From UBA1757 sp045627385 (GTDB taxonomy: Bacteria > Bacteroidota > Bacteroidia > Bacteroidales > UBA1402), in assembly GCA_045627385.1 (NCBI GenBank), contig JAZQNO010000023.1, positions 1 to 64,000 on the forward strand: DNA of 64,000 nt, given 5' to 3'. Below the pieces are notes generated by a model. That model did not search any database and was not told the DNA's origin. It was given only the letters and a program-made list of their open reading frames with translations. Below are positions 26,808 through 35,309 of the stretch, in pieces (position 1 is the stretch's first letter; each line of letters opens with the position of its first letter). A program made the translations under genes and the position numbers.

Positions 26808-28739
26808 TCAGAAACCGGCGATGGTGCTGCGGTAGGTCTGAGGAAGACCCATGTCGAACATTTCACCTTTCAGGCGGACAGCCATCAGGCCGATGCGCTG
26901 GCGCACCTTTTCAAGGGCGGCTGTCAGTTCCACCTCCTTGCCATCGCCGCGGGCATCCGATTCCTTCACGTCTTCAGCCAGTTGGGCAAAGACTTCCGGT
27001 GTCAGGACGTATTGTCCGAAAACGGAATAATAGCGTTGCTGACCGTCGTTTCCTTTCACGGCCAGATGCTCTTCGGCATAGGCGGCCGTGGGCTTTTCGA
27101 CAAACTGCTCCACTTCCATCACCGAATCGGCCTTGTCTTCCCATTTTCCGGCCAGAATGCCATAGTGCGAAACCATCTCCAAGGGAGTCTCGTGAATGGA
27201 GACCATCGGCTTGCAGAAACGGTCGTAAGCCTCGATAAACTGCAGACAGCAGGGCTTTCCGATGGACGAGCGGTAAATCGTATCGCCCAGGAGCAGCAGC
27301 ACCGGCTCGTTGCCGGCAAATTTGGCCGCCTGACTGACGGCATGCCCGAAGCCGCGTTTTTCGGTCTGATAGACAAAATGCAGATGCTGGGCCATAGACA
27401 TGATTTTCTGTTCGTAGGCCTGTGCCTGAGGATTCAGTTTGCGCAGATGCTCTTCCGGAAGACGGGTCTCGAAGAAATCGCGGTACTGCTGACGTTCGGC
27501 CTCGCTGCCCAGAATGATGCAGACATCCTCGATGCCGCTGGCCAGCAGTTCTTCCAAGAGTATCAGGATGACCGGCTTGACCATTCCGTCGCGGTCGACG
27601 ATGGGGAAGAAATCCTTCTTGAGCATACGGGTTTCGGGATAGAGACGCGTACCGAAACCGGCCACCGGGATGATGGCTTTGCGGATGGAATGCCGCGGCT
27701 TGACGGTGAGCGGATAAGCGCGCATTCCCTGTTGCTTGAGATAGTCCACCAACTGCTGCTGGCAGGCGGCATCCTTGGCCAGGAACTGCACTGAACCGTC
27801 TCCCTGCGAGCCGACGCCCTTGCCTCCATAGACCAATGGCGCAATTTGAGGGTCGTTCAATACGGCGTGAAGTTTGGGCGCCGTCAGTTCTTCGGGGCAA
27901 AGCGGAGCCACCTGCGTATCGAAAAGTTGTTGGGCTTCCGTCATCAGAGCGCCCAAAGCGGGCACATCGCCCTCGTTCATCAGTCGGACGGCGCGGTCCA
28001 CGATGTCGAGATTGCGCTGGCCCAAAGCTTCGTGTTCCAAGCGCTCCCTTTCGTCCGACGGGAAAGGATAAGCCTTGTTCAGGTCCTGCAGAATGCGGAT
28101 GGTGTCTTTTTGGGCACAAAGGTCGGCGAACACCCAATGGAGTTCGGACTTGACATTGATTTGGCGGACAGAGGCCTCTTCGCCGTCGAAATCCATACGG
28201 ACGGGCTTGACGCCGAAAGCGCAGGCCTGGTCCATGCGGCCGCAGCGGGAAGAAGTGCGGATTTCACCCATATAGGCGATGTTCATTTCGCCCATGGTGC
28301 TCAGATTGAGATGATAGATCTGGTTGAAGGCGCGGGCCACCAGCACACAGATGGCGGCGCTCGATGACAGGCCGCTCTTGATGGGCAGCGTCATGCTTTT
28401 GAGACGGATGCGGATGCCGCCCACGTGATAGCACTCCAGCATATAGGAGGCCACTCCGGCGCAGTAGGCGAAGAAGGAACCCGATTTGGCCACCTTGCGC
28501 AGTTCTTCCTCGTCCATACGGCAATGGAAATCCTTCCAAATATCGGCGATTTCGGGAGCCTCACTGCTCATTTCAAACTGGTCACAGGCTTCGGCCTCAG
28601 CTTCGATGCCCTGCTCGATGCCCGTCACGATACAGGCGCCGGGGGCCACATCGGCATTCATGCGACGGTAGGAACTGGCCCAGTCGGAATGTTCGCCGAA
28701 CAGGCAGAGACGACCGGATACAAACAAATCTGTCTTCAT
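26808..28739 (-). CDS. Bifunctional GHMP sugar kinase - sugar-1-phosphate nucleotidyltransferase
   Basis: 643 residues from the ATG at 28739. Residues 1-340 are a GHMP-type sugar kinase: substrate motif SGRLCLFGEHSDW, ATP-binding LPIKSGLSSSAAICVL (119-134), and a late glycine-rich YGGKGVGSQGDG. From about 353 comes a GalU-like nucleotidyltransferase: KAIIPVAGFGTRLYPETRML, then KDFFPIVDRDGMVKPVI. The two activities together would convert a free sugar to its 1-phosphate and then to an NDP-sugar. The order is opposite to Bacteroides Fkp, which has the pyrophosphorylase first. The sugar cannot be read from sequence; a hexuronate, glucose or galactose type is possible. Confidence 0.85.
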   Translation of the reverse strand: MKTDLFVSGRLCLFGEHSDWASSYRRMNADVAPGACIVTGIEQGIEAEAEACDQFEMSSEAPEIADIWKDFHCRMDEEELRKVAKSGSFFAYCAGVASYMLECYHVGGIRIRLKSMTLPIKSGLSSSAAICVLVARAFNQIYHLNLSTMGEMNIAYMGEIRTSSRCGRMDQACAFGVKPVRMDFDGEEASVRQINVKSELHWVFADLCAQKDTIRILQDLNKAYPFPSDERERLEHEALGQRNLDIVDRAVRLMNEGDVPALGALMTEAQQLFDTQVAPLCPEELTAPKLHAVLNDPQIAPLVYGGKGVGSQGDGSVQFLAKDAACQQQLVDYLKQQGMRAYPLTVKPRHSIRKAIIPVAGFGTRLYPETRMLKKDFFPIVDRDGMVKPVILILLEELLASGIEDVCIILGSEAERQQYRDFFETRLPEEHLRKLNPQAQAYEQKIMSMAQHLHFVYQTEKRGFGHAVSQAAKFAGNEPVLLLLGDTIYRSSIGKPCCLQFIEAYDRFCKPMVSIHETPLEMVSHYGILAGKWEDKADSVMEVEQFVEKPTAAYAEEHLAVKGNDGQQRYYSVFGQYVLTPEVFAQLAEDVKESDARGDGKEVELTAALEKVRQRIGLMAVRLKGEMFDMGLPQTYRSTIAGF

Positions 28740-28770
28740 CCTGAGAATCTTGTGGTTCGTTATTTTTCTG

Positions 28771-28801
28771 CAAATATAAACATTCAAGCCTATCCGACAA
28801 A
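28771..28801 (-). promoter_or_regulatory. Promoter for the kinase-nucleotidyltransferase fusion
   Basis: On the minus strand TTTG (28801-28798), a 19-base spacer and TATATTTG (28778-28771) match the Bacteroidota pattern exactly, 31 bases before the ATG at 28739. Confidence 0.8.
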
Positions 28802-28826
28802 GACCTGCCGATTGCGAAAAATCATT

Positions 28827-28834
28827 ATCTTTGC
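28827..28834 (+). promoter_or_regulatory. -7 element for the divergent GT2 gene
   Basis: TATCTTTG matches TAnnTTTG, 32 bases before the ATG at 28867. No clear -33 element was seen. Confidence 0.5.
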
Positions 28835-28866
28835 CTCCCGACGAAGCCATTCATTTCCATCCGATC

Positions 28867-29697
28867 ATGCCGAATCCCACTTTTTCCGTCATCACAGTCA
28901 CTTACAATGCCGAAGCGACCCTGGAACGCAGCTTGCGCAGCGTCCTGTCGCAGACTTATCCCCATGTGGAATACATTTTGGTGGACGGAGCCTCGAAAGA
29001 CGGAACTCTTGGCCTGATCGACCGATACCGCGACGGCCTGCCCGGACAGACCTCCTTACCAGAAGAGAGGCAAACGGCAAGCCATCGGATCGACCACGTC
29101 ATCAGCGAGCCCGACAAGGGGCTGTACGACGCCATGAACAAAGGCATCCAAGCGGCGACGGGCGACTATCTCTGCTTTCTCAACGCCGGCGACAGCTTCC
29201 ATTCGGCCGAGACCTTGGCCAACATCGCCCGCGTCATGGTGTCGGCTTCAAGCGAAGTGATTTATGGCGAAACCCAGCTGGTCGACCAAGACGGCAAGGA
29301 CTTGGGACCGAGACGGCTGAGAGCTCCCGAACGGCTCACATGGAAGAGTTTCCGGCTGGGAATGCTCGTCTGCCATCAGGCCTTTATGGTGAGCCGGCAG
29401 ATGGCGCTCGAACATCCCTATGACCTGACATACCGTTTCAGCGCCGACCAGGACTGGTGCATCCGCATCATGCACGACGCCCAGGAACTCCACCCGGACC
29501 TGCCCGTCGAGGAGGTGCTTTTCAACACGCATCTGATTCTGATCGATTATTTGAACGAGGGAATGAGCACCCGCAACCGCAAAGCCTCTCTCAAGGAGCG
29601 CTTTGCCATCTATCGCAAGCATTACGGCTTGCTGCAGACGCTTGTCAGCCACGCTTGGTTTGTCCTGCGCGCCGTTCTCCGGCCCGACAAGGCCTGA
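28867..29697 (+). CDS. GT2 family glycosyltransferase
   Basis: 276 residues from the ATG at 28867 (MPNPTFSVITVTYNAEATL). Motifs: YILVDGASKDGTL for the nucleotide and CFLNAGDSFHSAETL in place of the DxD region, as in the WcaA-like subgroup. A QDWCIRI motif lies further on. It is transcribed divergently from the kinase-nucleotidyltransferase fusion and converges on a second GT2 gene. This clustering suggests a surface polysaccharide pathway, though the specific product is unknown. Confidence 0.85.
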   Translation: MPNPTFSVITVTYNAEATLERSLRSVLSQTYPHVEYILVDGASKDGTLGLIDRYRDGLPGQTSLPEERQTASHRIDHVISEPDKGLYDAMNKGIQAATGDYLCFLNAGDSFHSAETLANIARVMVSASSEVIYGETQLVDQDGKDLGPRRLRAPERLTWKSFRLGMLVCHQAFMVSRQMALEHPYDLTYRFSADQDWCIRIMHDAQELHPDLPVEEVLFNTHLILIDYLNEGMSTRNRKASLKERFAIYRKHYGLLQTLVSHAWFVLRAVLRPDKA

Positions 29698-29712
29698 ACC
29701 TCGAAGCGAAAA

Positions 29713-30693
29713 TCATTTGTAAAGTTCTTCCTGCGTGGCCTTCGAAGCCTTGTGGGTGAGAAGCTCGTCAATGAATCCCAATCCGTAGCCGAAAAGCTGC
29801 ACATAGGCGGCGGCAATGGAATATACCGCCACTTTGAGACTCTTGTTCTTCAAGAGAGATTCTCCAAAAATGCACAGCACATAGAAAGCGATCGGCAACA
29901 GCCACCAGGCCGTCCAGAAAAGGCCCAACAGGAGCAGCAGGGCGTTTCCGAGAGCAAAACAGGCCGGCAGCAGATGGACAAGTTTCAAAGAGCCGGGATG
30001 CAATTTGTTCAAAAGGATGCGTCCTCGGCCGAAAGTGTTCACCTGGCGGAAGAATTTCTTCAGGCTCACGCGACGTTTGTGGCAGACATAGGCCTCCGGG
30101 AATAGACGGGTCTCAAAACCGGCCTCTTTGATGCGGAAGCTCATATCGATGTCTTCGCCGATCATATTCCTGTAGCCGCCCACTTTTTCGTAGCAGGCGC
30201 GGGAAATGCCCATATTGAACGAACGGGGACTGAATTTCTTCACATTCTTCATGCCGCCTCTGATGCCGCCAGTGGTCATGAAAGACGTCATCGAATAGCT
30301 GATGGCCTTCTGCATGGGCGAGAAACTGCTGTCGGCACTGTCGGGACCTCCGAAGCAGTCCACATAATTTTCAGACAGATAACGCTTTACCGTGGCAACA
30401 TACTGTGGAGGCATCGTACAGTCCGAATCGAAGATGATGAAATAGTCGCCCGAAGCCCGGTCCATGCCGTAGTTGCGCGATTCGCTGCGGCCCGAATTGG
30501 GTTTGGGCAGATACCGGAGCCGCAGGGCATTTTCGTAGCGGCGGCATACCTCTTCGCAAGGCAAAGAGGAACCGTCTTCCACGACAAGGACCTCGAAATC
30601 CATATCGGTCTGAGCCGCCAGACTGGCCAGCAGCTCGTCGATTTCATCCGGACGGTTATAGACAGGGACGACAATGGAGAGACTGATTTCCAT
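29713..30693 (-). CDS. Membrane-associated GT2 glycosyltransferase
   Basis: 326 residues. The N-terminal GT-A domain has SIVVPVYNRPDEIDELL, a DGSS nucleotide motif and DSDC in FIIFDSDCTMPPQY. The GEDIDMSFRIKEAG segment fits the catalytic ED. The C-terminus is strongly hydrophobic (LLPACFALGNALLLLLGLFW and the following segments), giving about three membrane helices. It probably adds a sugar to a lipid-linked or surface glycan. It lies 23 bases downstream of the YfhO gene on the same strand, so the two are probably co-transcribed. Confidence 0.85.
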   Translation of the reverse strand: MEISLSIVVPVYNRPDEIDELLASLAAQTDMDFEVLVVEDGSSLPCEEVCRRYENALRLRYLPKPNSGRSESRNYGMDRASGDYFIIFDSDCTMPPQYVATVKRYLSENYVDCFGGPDSADSSFSPMQKAISYSMTSFMTTGGIRGGMKNVKKFSPRSFNMGISRACYEKVGGYRNMIGEDIDMSFRIKEAGFETRLFPEAYVCHKRRVSLKKFFRQVNTFGRGRILLNKLHPGSLKLVHLLPACFALGNALLLLLGLFWTAWWLLPIAFYVLCIFGESLLKNKSLKVAVYSIAAAYVQLFGYGLGFIDELLTHKASKATQEELYK

Positions 30694-30716
30694 AAGATTT
30701 CCTCGGTTTGACAGAA

Positions 30717-33206
30717 CTACTTTTCATTGCGGCGCAAACGCAGCAGACGGATTGCGCCTGTGCCCAAGGCGAACAGGACGAAGGCATACATCAGGAAGAT
30801 GCAGGTCAGACTCAGCACATTGCCTTTCTTCACGCTGTCGGGGTCGAACACGAAACGAATCTGATGCTCTCCGGCAGGCACATTCAGCGCACGCAGGAGA
30901 TAGTCGACACGGTAATGGTCGGCGGGCTGGCCGTCAATCGAAGCCTTCCAGCCGAAAGGATAATAGATTTCGGAGAAGACGATCGTGCCCGGTTGGGACG
31001 AACGGCAGACATAATCCAAGGCATTGGGCGCATAGTTTGTCAGGCGGACAGAAGATTCGGCCTTTTCCGGACGGACCAGACAGGTGCCCGATTCGGAAAC
31101 GGCCTGCGTCAGGCCTTCGGGCAGATATCCGGCGAATTCGCGGTCGAGCACGGCCGAAGTGCGGAGGTCGAGACTGCGCAGGGCTTCGCTTTCCTCGTTG
31201 GCGTTGTCCACCACATACAGACTGTCCACATACCAGGCATTGCCCATCGCGTCGGGATTGGCCATGGGCGTCGGCTGGCCGTCCTGGCCCTTCACGATGA
31301 TGTATTTGGTGTTGAGCATCGAGATGACATTCATATTCATCTTGGAAAGATGCTCGTCAATCAGATCCTGATAACGGCGCAGTTTGGCCGCATTGTAACC
31401 TCCGATATGCTTGAGATAATAAGAGGTGCGGGCTTCGTTGAAGGTGTTCGTGGTCAGATTGAAGACTCTGAAATGCGGATCCGGATCGGCCAGAATCTGC
31501 TTTTCGTAGGGCATCATCGTGTAGACGGCCTTGTTCTGCTTGGGCGTCACGAAGTGGCTGTCGTTGAAATAGCGTTTGTCCACGCCCCACATGTCGGCCA
31601 CGACCAGTACGCACAGGATGCCGGTCATCCAAGAGGCTTTCAGCTTGTCCGAGATATAAAGCCAGATGACGAATGCCGCACCGAGAATGAAGAGCAGCGA
31701 ACGGAAGGAGTCGGACACCAGCAGCGCTTTGCGTTCGTCAAGAATGGCCTGGTAGACGAAATCGGGCAATTGCGAGGCATAGGACGCGTCGCCGGGAGCT
31801 GTGAAGTCGTACAGGCTGCCGGCAAACAGGGCCAGTACCAGACAGATGCCTCCGGTGATGCCGGCAGCCGTCAGCAGCGCCCGCTGTTTGAAGCGCTTCT
31901 CCAAGCCGTCGCCGGACAGGTCACGCAAAGCCATGAAACCCAGCAAGGGCATGGCGATTTCAGCCACAATCAGAATGGACGAAACGGCGCGAAACTTGTT
32001 GTACATCGGGAAGTACTTGAAGAAAAACTCCGTCAGCGGCATGAAATGATTGCCCCATGCCAGCATGACCGACAGCAGCGTGGCGATGGCGAGCGCCCAT
32101 TTGTAGGGGCTTTTCACCACTATCAGACCCAGCACGAAGAGGAAGCAGACAATGGCGCCCATATAGACGTTGCCCGAAGTGAAGGGCTGGTCGCCCCAGT
32201 AAAGCGGCACCTGGCTGCAGAACTGTTCGGCCGAACGGCGGTCGATGCGGTGTTTGACCAAGGTTTCGTACAGTTTCGAATCGGTACCCACATCGTAACC
32301 CGAAGCGCCGCCTCGAGCGCCCGGAACCAGGAAACTGAGCGATTCGCCGATGCCGTAGCTCCACTGGGTGGCATAGTCGAGATCGAGCCCCTTCGTCTTG
32401 TTCTGGGCATCCTCCGCCTTGACCAGATCGGAATGGCCTCCGCGCATGGTCTGCGAGGCATATTCTTTGTTGGCGAACACGCTGGCGCTGTTGGCTCCCA
32501 GGCCGACGGCCAGCGAAACGCCGAACAGCAGCGTTCCCAGCACGAAATCCTTCATCCGTTTTTCACGGATGTGAATAGCCAGTTCCGCCAGCCAGAACAA
32601 GCCGACCATCATCAGGATATAATAGGACATCTGCGGATGGTCGATGAATCCGACGGCCGTGCAGACACACGTCAGCGCCATGCCCGGCAGATAGCGTTTG
32701 CGGAAGATATGGACAAATCCGGCCGCGGTCACCGACATCAAAGGAATGGTGGTGACCTTGAAGAAATGGCCGGCTGGAATGATGATCAGAAAATAGGAAG
32801 AGAGGCCCATCGCCAGCGCGCCCACCATGCTGAGGCTTTTGTTGACACGCAGCGAACGCAGCAGGATGAAGAAGCAAAGGAAATACATGAACAGAGCCCA
32901 TTGGCAGTTCTTGACGCGGTTGCCGACAAGGATCCGGCGCAGGGGTTTCAGCCACTTGGCCGACTCGTAGCGGCAACTTACCTGATAATTGGGCATACCG
33001 CTGAACAGCGAACCTGTCCAGTAGGTGTTCTCGCCCGTTTCGGCATAGAATTGACTGGTCTCGTGAGCGGCCGCATTGCCGCTGATGACGTCGCCGGCAC
33101 TGATGATCTTCCCATCGAGCGAAGGGGCGCAATAGATGAACGAAACGGCGATGAACACAAGCAGGGCCAGCAACCAGGTTCCGTATCGGCTCCAAAAATT
33201 TTTCAT
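30717..33206 (-). CDS. YfhO-family multi-pass membrane protein
   Basis: 829 residues with roughly a dozen hydrophobic segments, a large extracytoplasmic region, and a final membrane helix. The N-terminus (WLLALLVFIAVSFIYCAPSL) and the C-terminal segment IVFSEIYYPFGWKASIDG are typical of the YfhO family. Some members are linked to glycosylation of lipoteichoic acid or other surface polymers; the Bacteroidota versions are uncharacterised. Next to GT2 genes a role in envelope glycan transfer is plausible. A long open frame on the opposite strand is a shadow. Confidence 0.8.
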   Translation of the reverse strand: MKNFWSRYGTWLLALLVFIAVSFIYCAPSLDGKIISAGDVISGNAAAHETSQFYAETGENTYWTGSLFSGMPNYQVSCRYESAKWLKPLRRILVGNRVKNCQWALFMYFLCFFILLRSLRVNKSLSMVGALAMGLSSYFLIIIPAGHFFKVTTIPLMSVTAAGFVHIFRKRYLPGMALTCVCTAVGFIDHPQMSYYILMMVGLFWLAELAIHIREKRMKDFVLGTLLFGVSLAVGLGANSASVFANKEYASQTMRGGHSDLVKAEDAQNKTKGLDLDYATQWSYGIGESLSFLVPGARGGASGYDVGTDSKLYETLVKHRIDRRSAEQFCSQVPLYWGDQPFTSGNVYMGAIVCFLFVLGLIVVKSPYKWALAIATLLSVMLAWGNHFMPLTEFFFKYFPMYNKFRAVSSILIVAEIAMPLLGFMALRDLSGDGLEKRFKQRALLTAAGITGGICLVLALFAGSLYDFTAPGDASYASQLPDFVYQAILDERKALLVSDSFRSLLFILGAAFVIWLYISDKLKASWMTGILCVLVVADMWGVDKRYFNDSHFVTPKQNKAVYTMMPYEKQILADPDPHFRVFNLTTNTFNEARTSYYLKHIGGYNAAKLRRYQDLIDEHLSKMNMNVISMLNTKYIIVKGQDGQPTPMANPDAMGNAWYVDSLYVVDNANEESEALRSLDLRTSAVLDREFAGYLPEGLTQAVSESGTCLVRPEKAESSVRLTNYAPNALDYVCRSSQPGTIVFSEIYYPFGWKASIDGQPADHYRVDYLLRALNVPAGEHQIRFVFDPDSVKKGNVLSLTCIFLMYAFVLFALGTGAIRLLRLRRNEK

Positions 33207-33232
33207 ACAGACTGCAACATTAGATTAATGGA

Positions 33233-33240
33233 CAAATGTA
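33233..33240 (-). promoter_or_regulatory. -7 element upstream of the YfhO gene
   Basis: CAAATGTA reads TACATTTG on the minus strand, matching TAnnTTTG, 27 bases before the YfhO start. No good -33 element. A weaker plus-strand TAACTTCG at 33263-33270 may serve the divergent cytidylyltransferase gene. Confidence 0.45.
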
Positions 33241-33290
33241 CGATTTTCCACCCGAAATAACGTAACTTCGCCCTCAGTTAAATTCCGCAT

Positions 33291-34004
33291 ATGCAAAAAG
33301 TCCGAAACATCGCCGCCATTCTGGCCGGAGGAACCGGCAGCCGCCTGGGAGGAGGCCTGCCCAAGCAGTTTATTCCGATTGCCGGCCGCACCATGATCGA
33401 GCACACCGTCGACGTGTTCGAAGACCATCCCATGATTGACGCCATCGTGGTGGTGATGCATGCCAACTATATCGGACAGATGGAAGAGCTGGCTCAAAAG
33501 AACGGCTGGAGCAAACTCATCGCCATTCTGCCCGGCGGACAAGAGCGCTACGACTCCAGTTTGGCGGCCATCCGCGCCTGCCGGGAACGTTTTTCCGACA
33601 AGGACAACATCCTCATACACGATGCCGCCCGGCCGATGGTCAGCCACCGCATCATCACCGAGGTGATTATGGCGCTCGACCGCTACCGCGCAGTCGATGT
33701 GGCCGTTGCTGCCACCGACACCATCATCGGCACCAGTCCCGACGGCCATTTGCTGGCTGACATTCCCGACAGACGCCGGCTGCGCCGTGTCCAGACACCG
33801 CAGGGATTCCGCCTGTCGACCATCGCCCAGGCCTACGAAGAAGGTCTGAAACACGATGATTTCGCGGTCACCGACGACTGCGGCACAGTGGCCCGCTATC
33901 TGCCCGACGAACCCGTCTATATCGTAGAAGGTGACCCCATCAATCTGAAGGTCACCTACCGGGAAGATCTTATCCTGCTCGAGCACCTGCTCGGCGAGGA
34001 ATAA
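33291..34004 (+). CDS. ispD: IspD/TarI-family cytidylyltransferase
   Basis: 237 residues with the CTP-binding motif AAILAGGTGSRLGGGLPKQF, HDAARPMVSHRII and QTPQGFRL. In the non-mevalonate isoprenoid pathway IspD makes CDP-methylerythritol. TarI makes CDP-ribitol and has the same fold. Two features lean toward the TarI side: AGGTGSR instead of the IspD AAGxGxR, and NLKVTYREDL near the end. I keep ispD as the likely gene but with reservation. The flanking waaA and YfhO genes would fit either. Confidence 0.65.
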   Translation: MQKVRNIAAILAGGTGSRLGGGLPKQFIPIAGRTMIEHTVDVFEDHPMIDAIVVVMHANYIGQMEELAQKNGWSKLIAILPGGQERYDSSLAAIRACRERFSDKDNILIHDAARPMVSHRIITEVIMALDRYRAVDVAVAATDTIIGTSPDGHLLADIPDRRRLRRVQTPQGFRLSTIAQAYEEGLKHDDFAVTDDCGTVARYLPDEPVYIVEGDPINLKVTYREDLILLEHLLGEE

Positions 34005-34009
34005 CCGTT

Positions 34010-35296
34010 TTAAAGTTTTTCTGAAAGGTAGTGCAGAATGACCTGCGTGCCGCCACTGCTGCGCTGGACGTAGTCTTTGGCCGCCTGTCCGGCTTTCTGC
34101 AGATCTTCGGGATGTTCAAACCAGCGGTCCATTGCCTCCGGAAGTTCGCCGTATTCGTTTGTGACGCTTTGCGCACCGCCACATGCCAGCAAGGCCTTGG
34201 CTTCGTCAAACTTCTGATAGCGAGGTCCGAACACCACCGGGATGCCATACACGGCCGCTTCAAGCGTGTTGTGGATGCCCGCTCCGAAACCGCCGCCGAT
34301 GTATGCCACCTGTCCGTATCTGTAAATCGAAGACAGCAAGCCGAAACAATCGATGATGATGCAGTCGGCGTGGGCCACTTTCTCGATGGTCAATTGCGAA
34401 TAGCGCACATACGGGCGCTTGAGCAGCCCTTCGATGTACTGCAGATGACTTTCATTGATCAGATGGGGCGCCACGATGAGCTTGAGATTGGGGTGCTCGT
34501 TGAAATAGGGAATGAACAGCGCTTCATCTTTGGGCCAGCTGCTGCCGGCAATCAGCATTTGCGGACGGGCCGAAGTCTTTTCCGCATCTTCCGAAGCGGA
34601 AGCCTCCATCAGCGTCGAAGGCGTTTCGGCAAAGCTCTCCAGCATGAAGAGCTGCTTGGCCTCAGCGGCGATTTCCAACACTCGGTCGCTGCGAGTGTCA
34701 CCGCAGACGGTCACGCGCTCACCCAGCCCGATTTTGTCCAGCAGCTGGGCCGACTGCTCGTTCTGAACGAAGAAATGTTCGATGCAGAAGAGCATTTTCC
34801 GGAAGAAACTGCCAGGCCAGCGGAAGAACATCTGAGTGGGACGGAAAATGCCCGACACCAGATAAACCGGGACACCCGACTGACGAAGCCCCTGCAGATA
34901 GTTCGGCCAAAAATCGTACTTGATGAGGAACATGGCCGAAGGATGGGCCAGCCGGAGGAAACGGCGCACGTGCAGTTTCGTGTCGAAAGGCAGATAACAG
35001 ACCACATCGGCACCGGGATAGTCTTTGCGGGCTTCGAAACCGGAAGGGGAATAGAAGGTCTGGATGATTTTGTATTCGGGATAACGGCGACGGATGGCTT
35101 CCAAGAGCGGACGGCCCTGTTCGAACTCGCCCGACGAAGACGCGTGGAACCAGATGGTCTTGGCATCCTGCGGAATGGCCTGCTCCAATCGGCGCCATGT
35201 ACGGTGACCGCCGCGGACCATTTTCCCGGCCTTCGGATGGAAAAGGGCGATCAGGCGGAACACCCACACATACAATTGGAAAAATACATTATACAT
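34010..35296 (-). CDS. waaA: 3-deoxy-D-manno-octulosonic acid (Kdo) transferase
   Basis: 428 residues from the ATG at 35296; an in-frame GTG at 35323 would overlap gltX by 14 bases. GT30 family: adds Kdo to lipid IVA in lipopolysaccharide synthesis. Signs are the membrane-anchoring N-terminus (MYNVFFQLYVWVFRLIALF), the WFHASSSGEFEQGRPLLEAI segment with the conserved Glu, and the GT-B C-terminal YIGGGFGAGIHNTLEAAVYG with GPRYQKFDEA. It starts 13 bases after gltX on the same strand and converges on the ispD-type gene. Confidence 0.93.
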   Translation of the reverse strand: MYNVFFQLYVWVFRLIALFHPKAGKMVRGGHRTWRRLEQAIPQDAKTIWFHASSSGEFEQGRPLLEAIRRRYPEYKIIQTFYSPSGFEARKDYPGADVVCYLPFDTKLHVRRFLRLAHPSAMFLIKYDFWPNYLQGLRQSGVPVYLVSGIFRPTQMFFRWPGSFFRKMLFCIEHFFVQNEQSAQLLDKIGLGERVTVCGDTRSDRVLEIAAEAKQLFMLESFAETPSTLMEASASEDAEKTSARPQMLIAGSSWPKDEALFIPYFNEHPNLKLIVAPHLINESHLQYIEGLLKRPYVRYSQLTIEKVAHADCIIIDCFGLLSSIYRYGQVAYIGGGFGAGIHNTLEAAVYGIPVVFGPRYQKFDEAKALLACGGAQSVTNEYGELPEAMDRWFEHPEDLQKAGQAAKDYVQRSSGGTQVILHYLSEKL

Positions 35297-35309
35297 ACCG
35301 AAGCGTTTA

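Noticed and set aside
30708..33260. An 850-codon open frame on the plus strand opposite the YfhO gene
   Set aside because: Its translation is rich in His, Gln, Asp and Gly without domains or membrane pattern, while the minus strand encodes a clear YfhO protein. It is an antisense shadow of a codon-biased gene.
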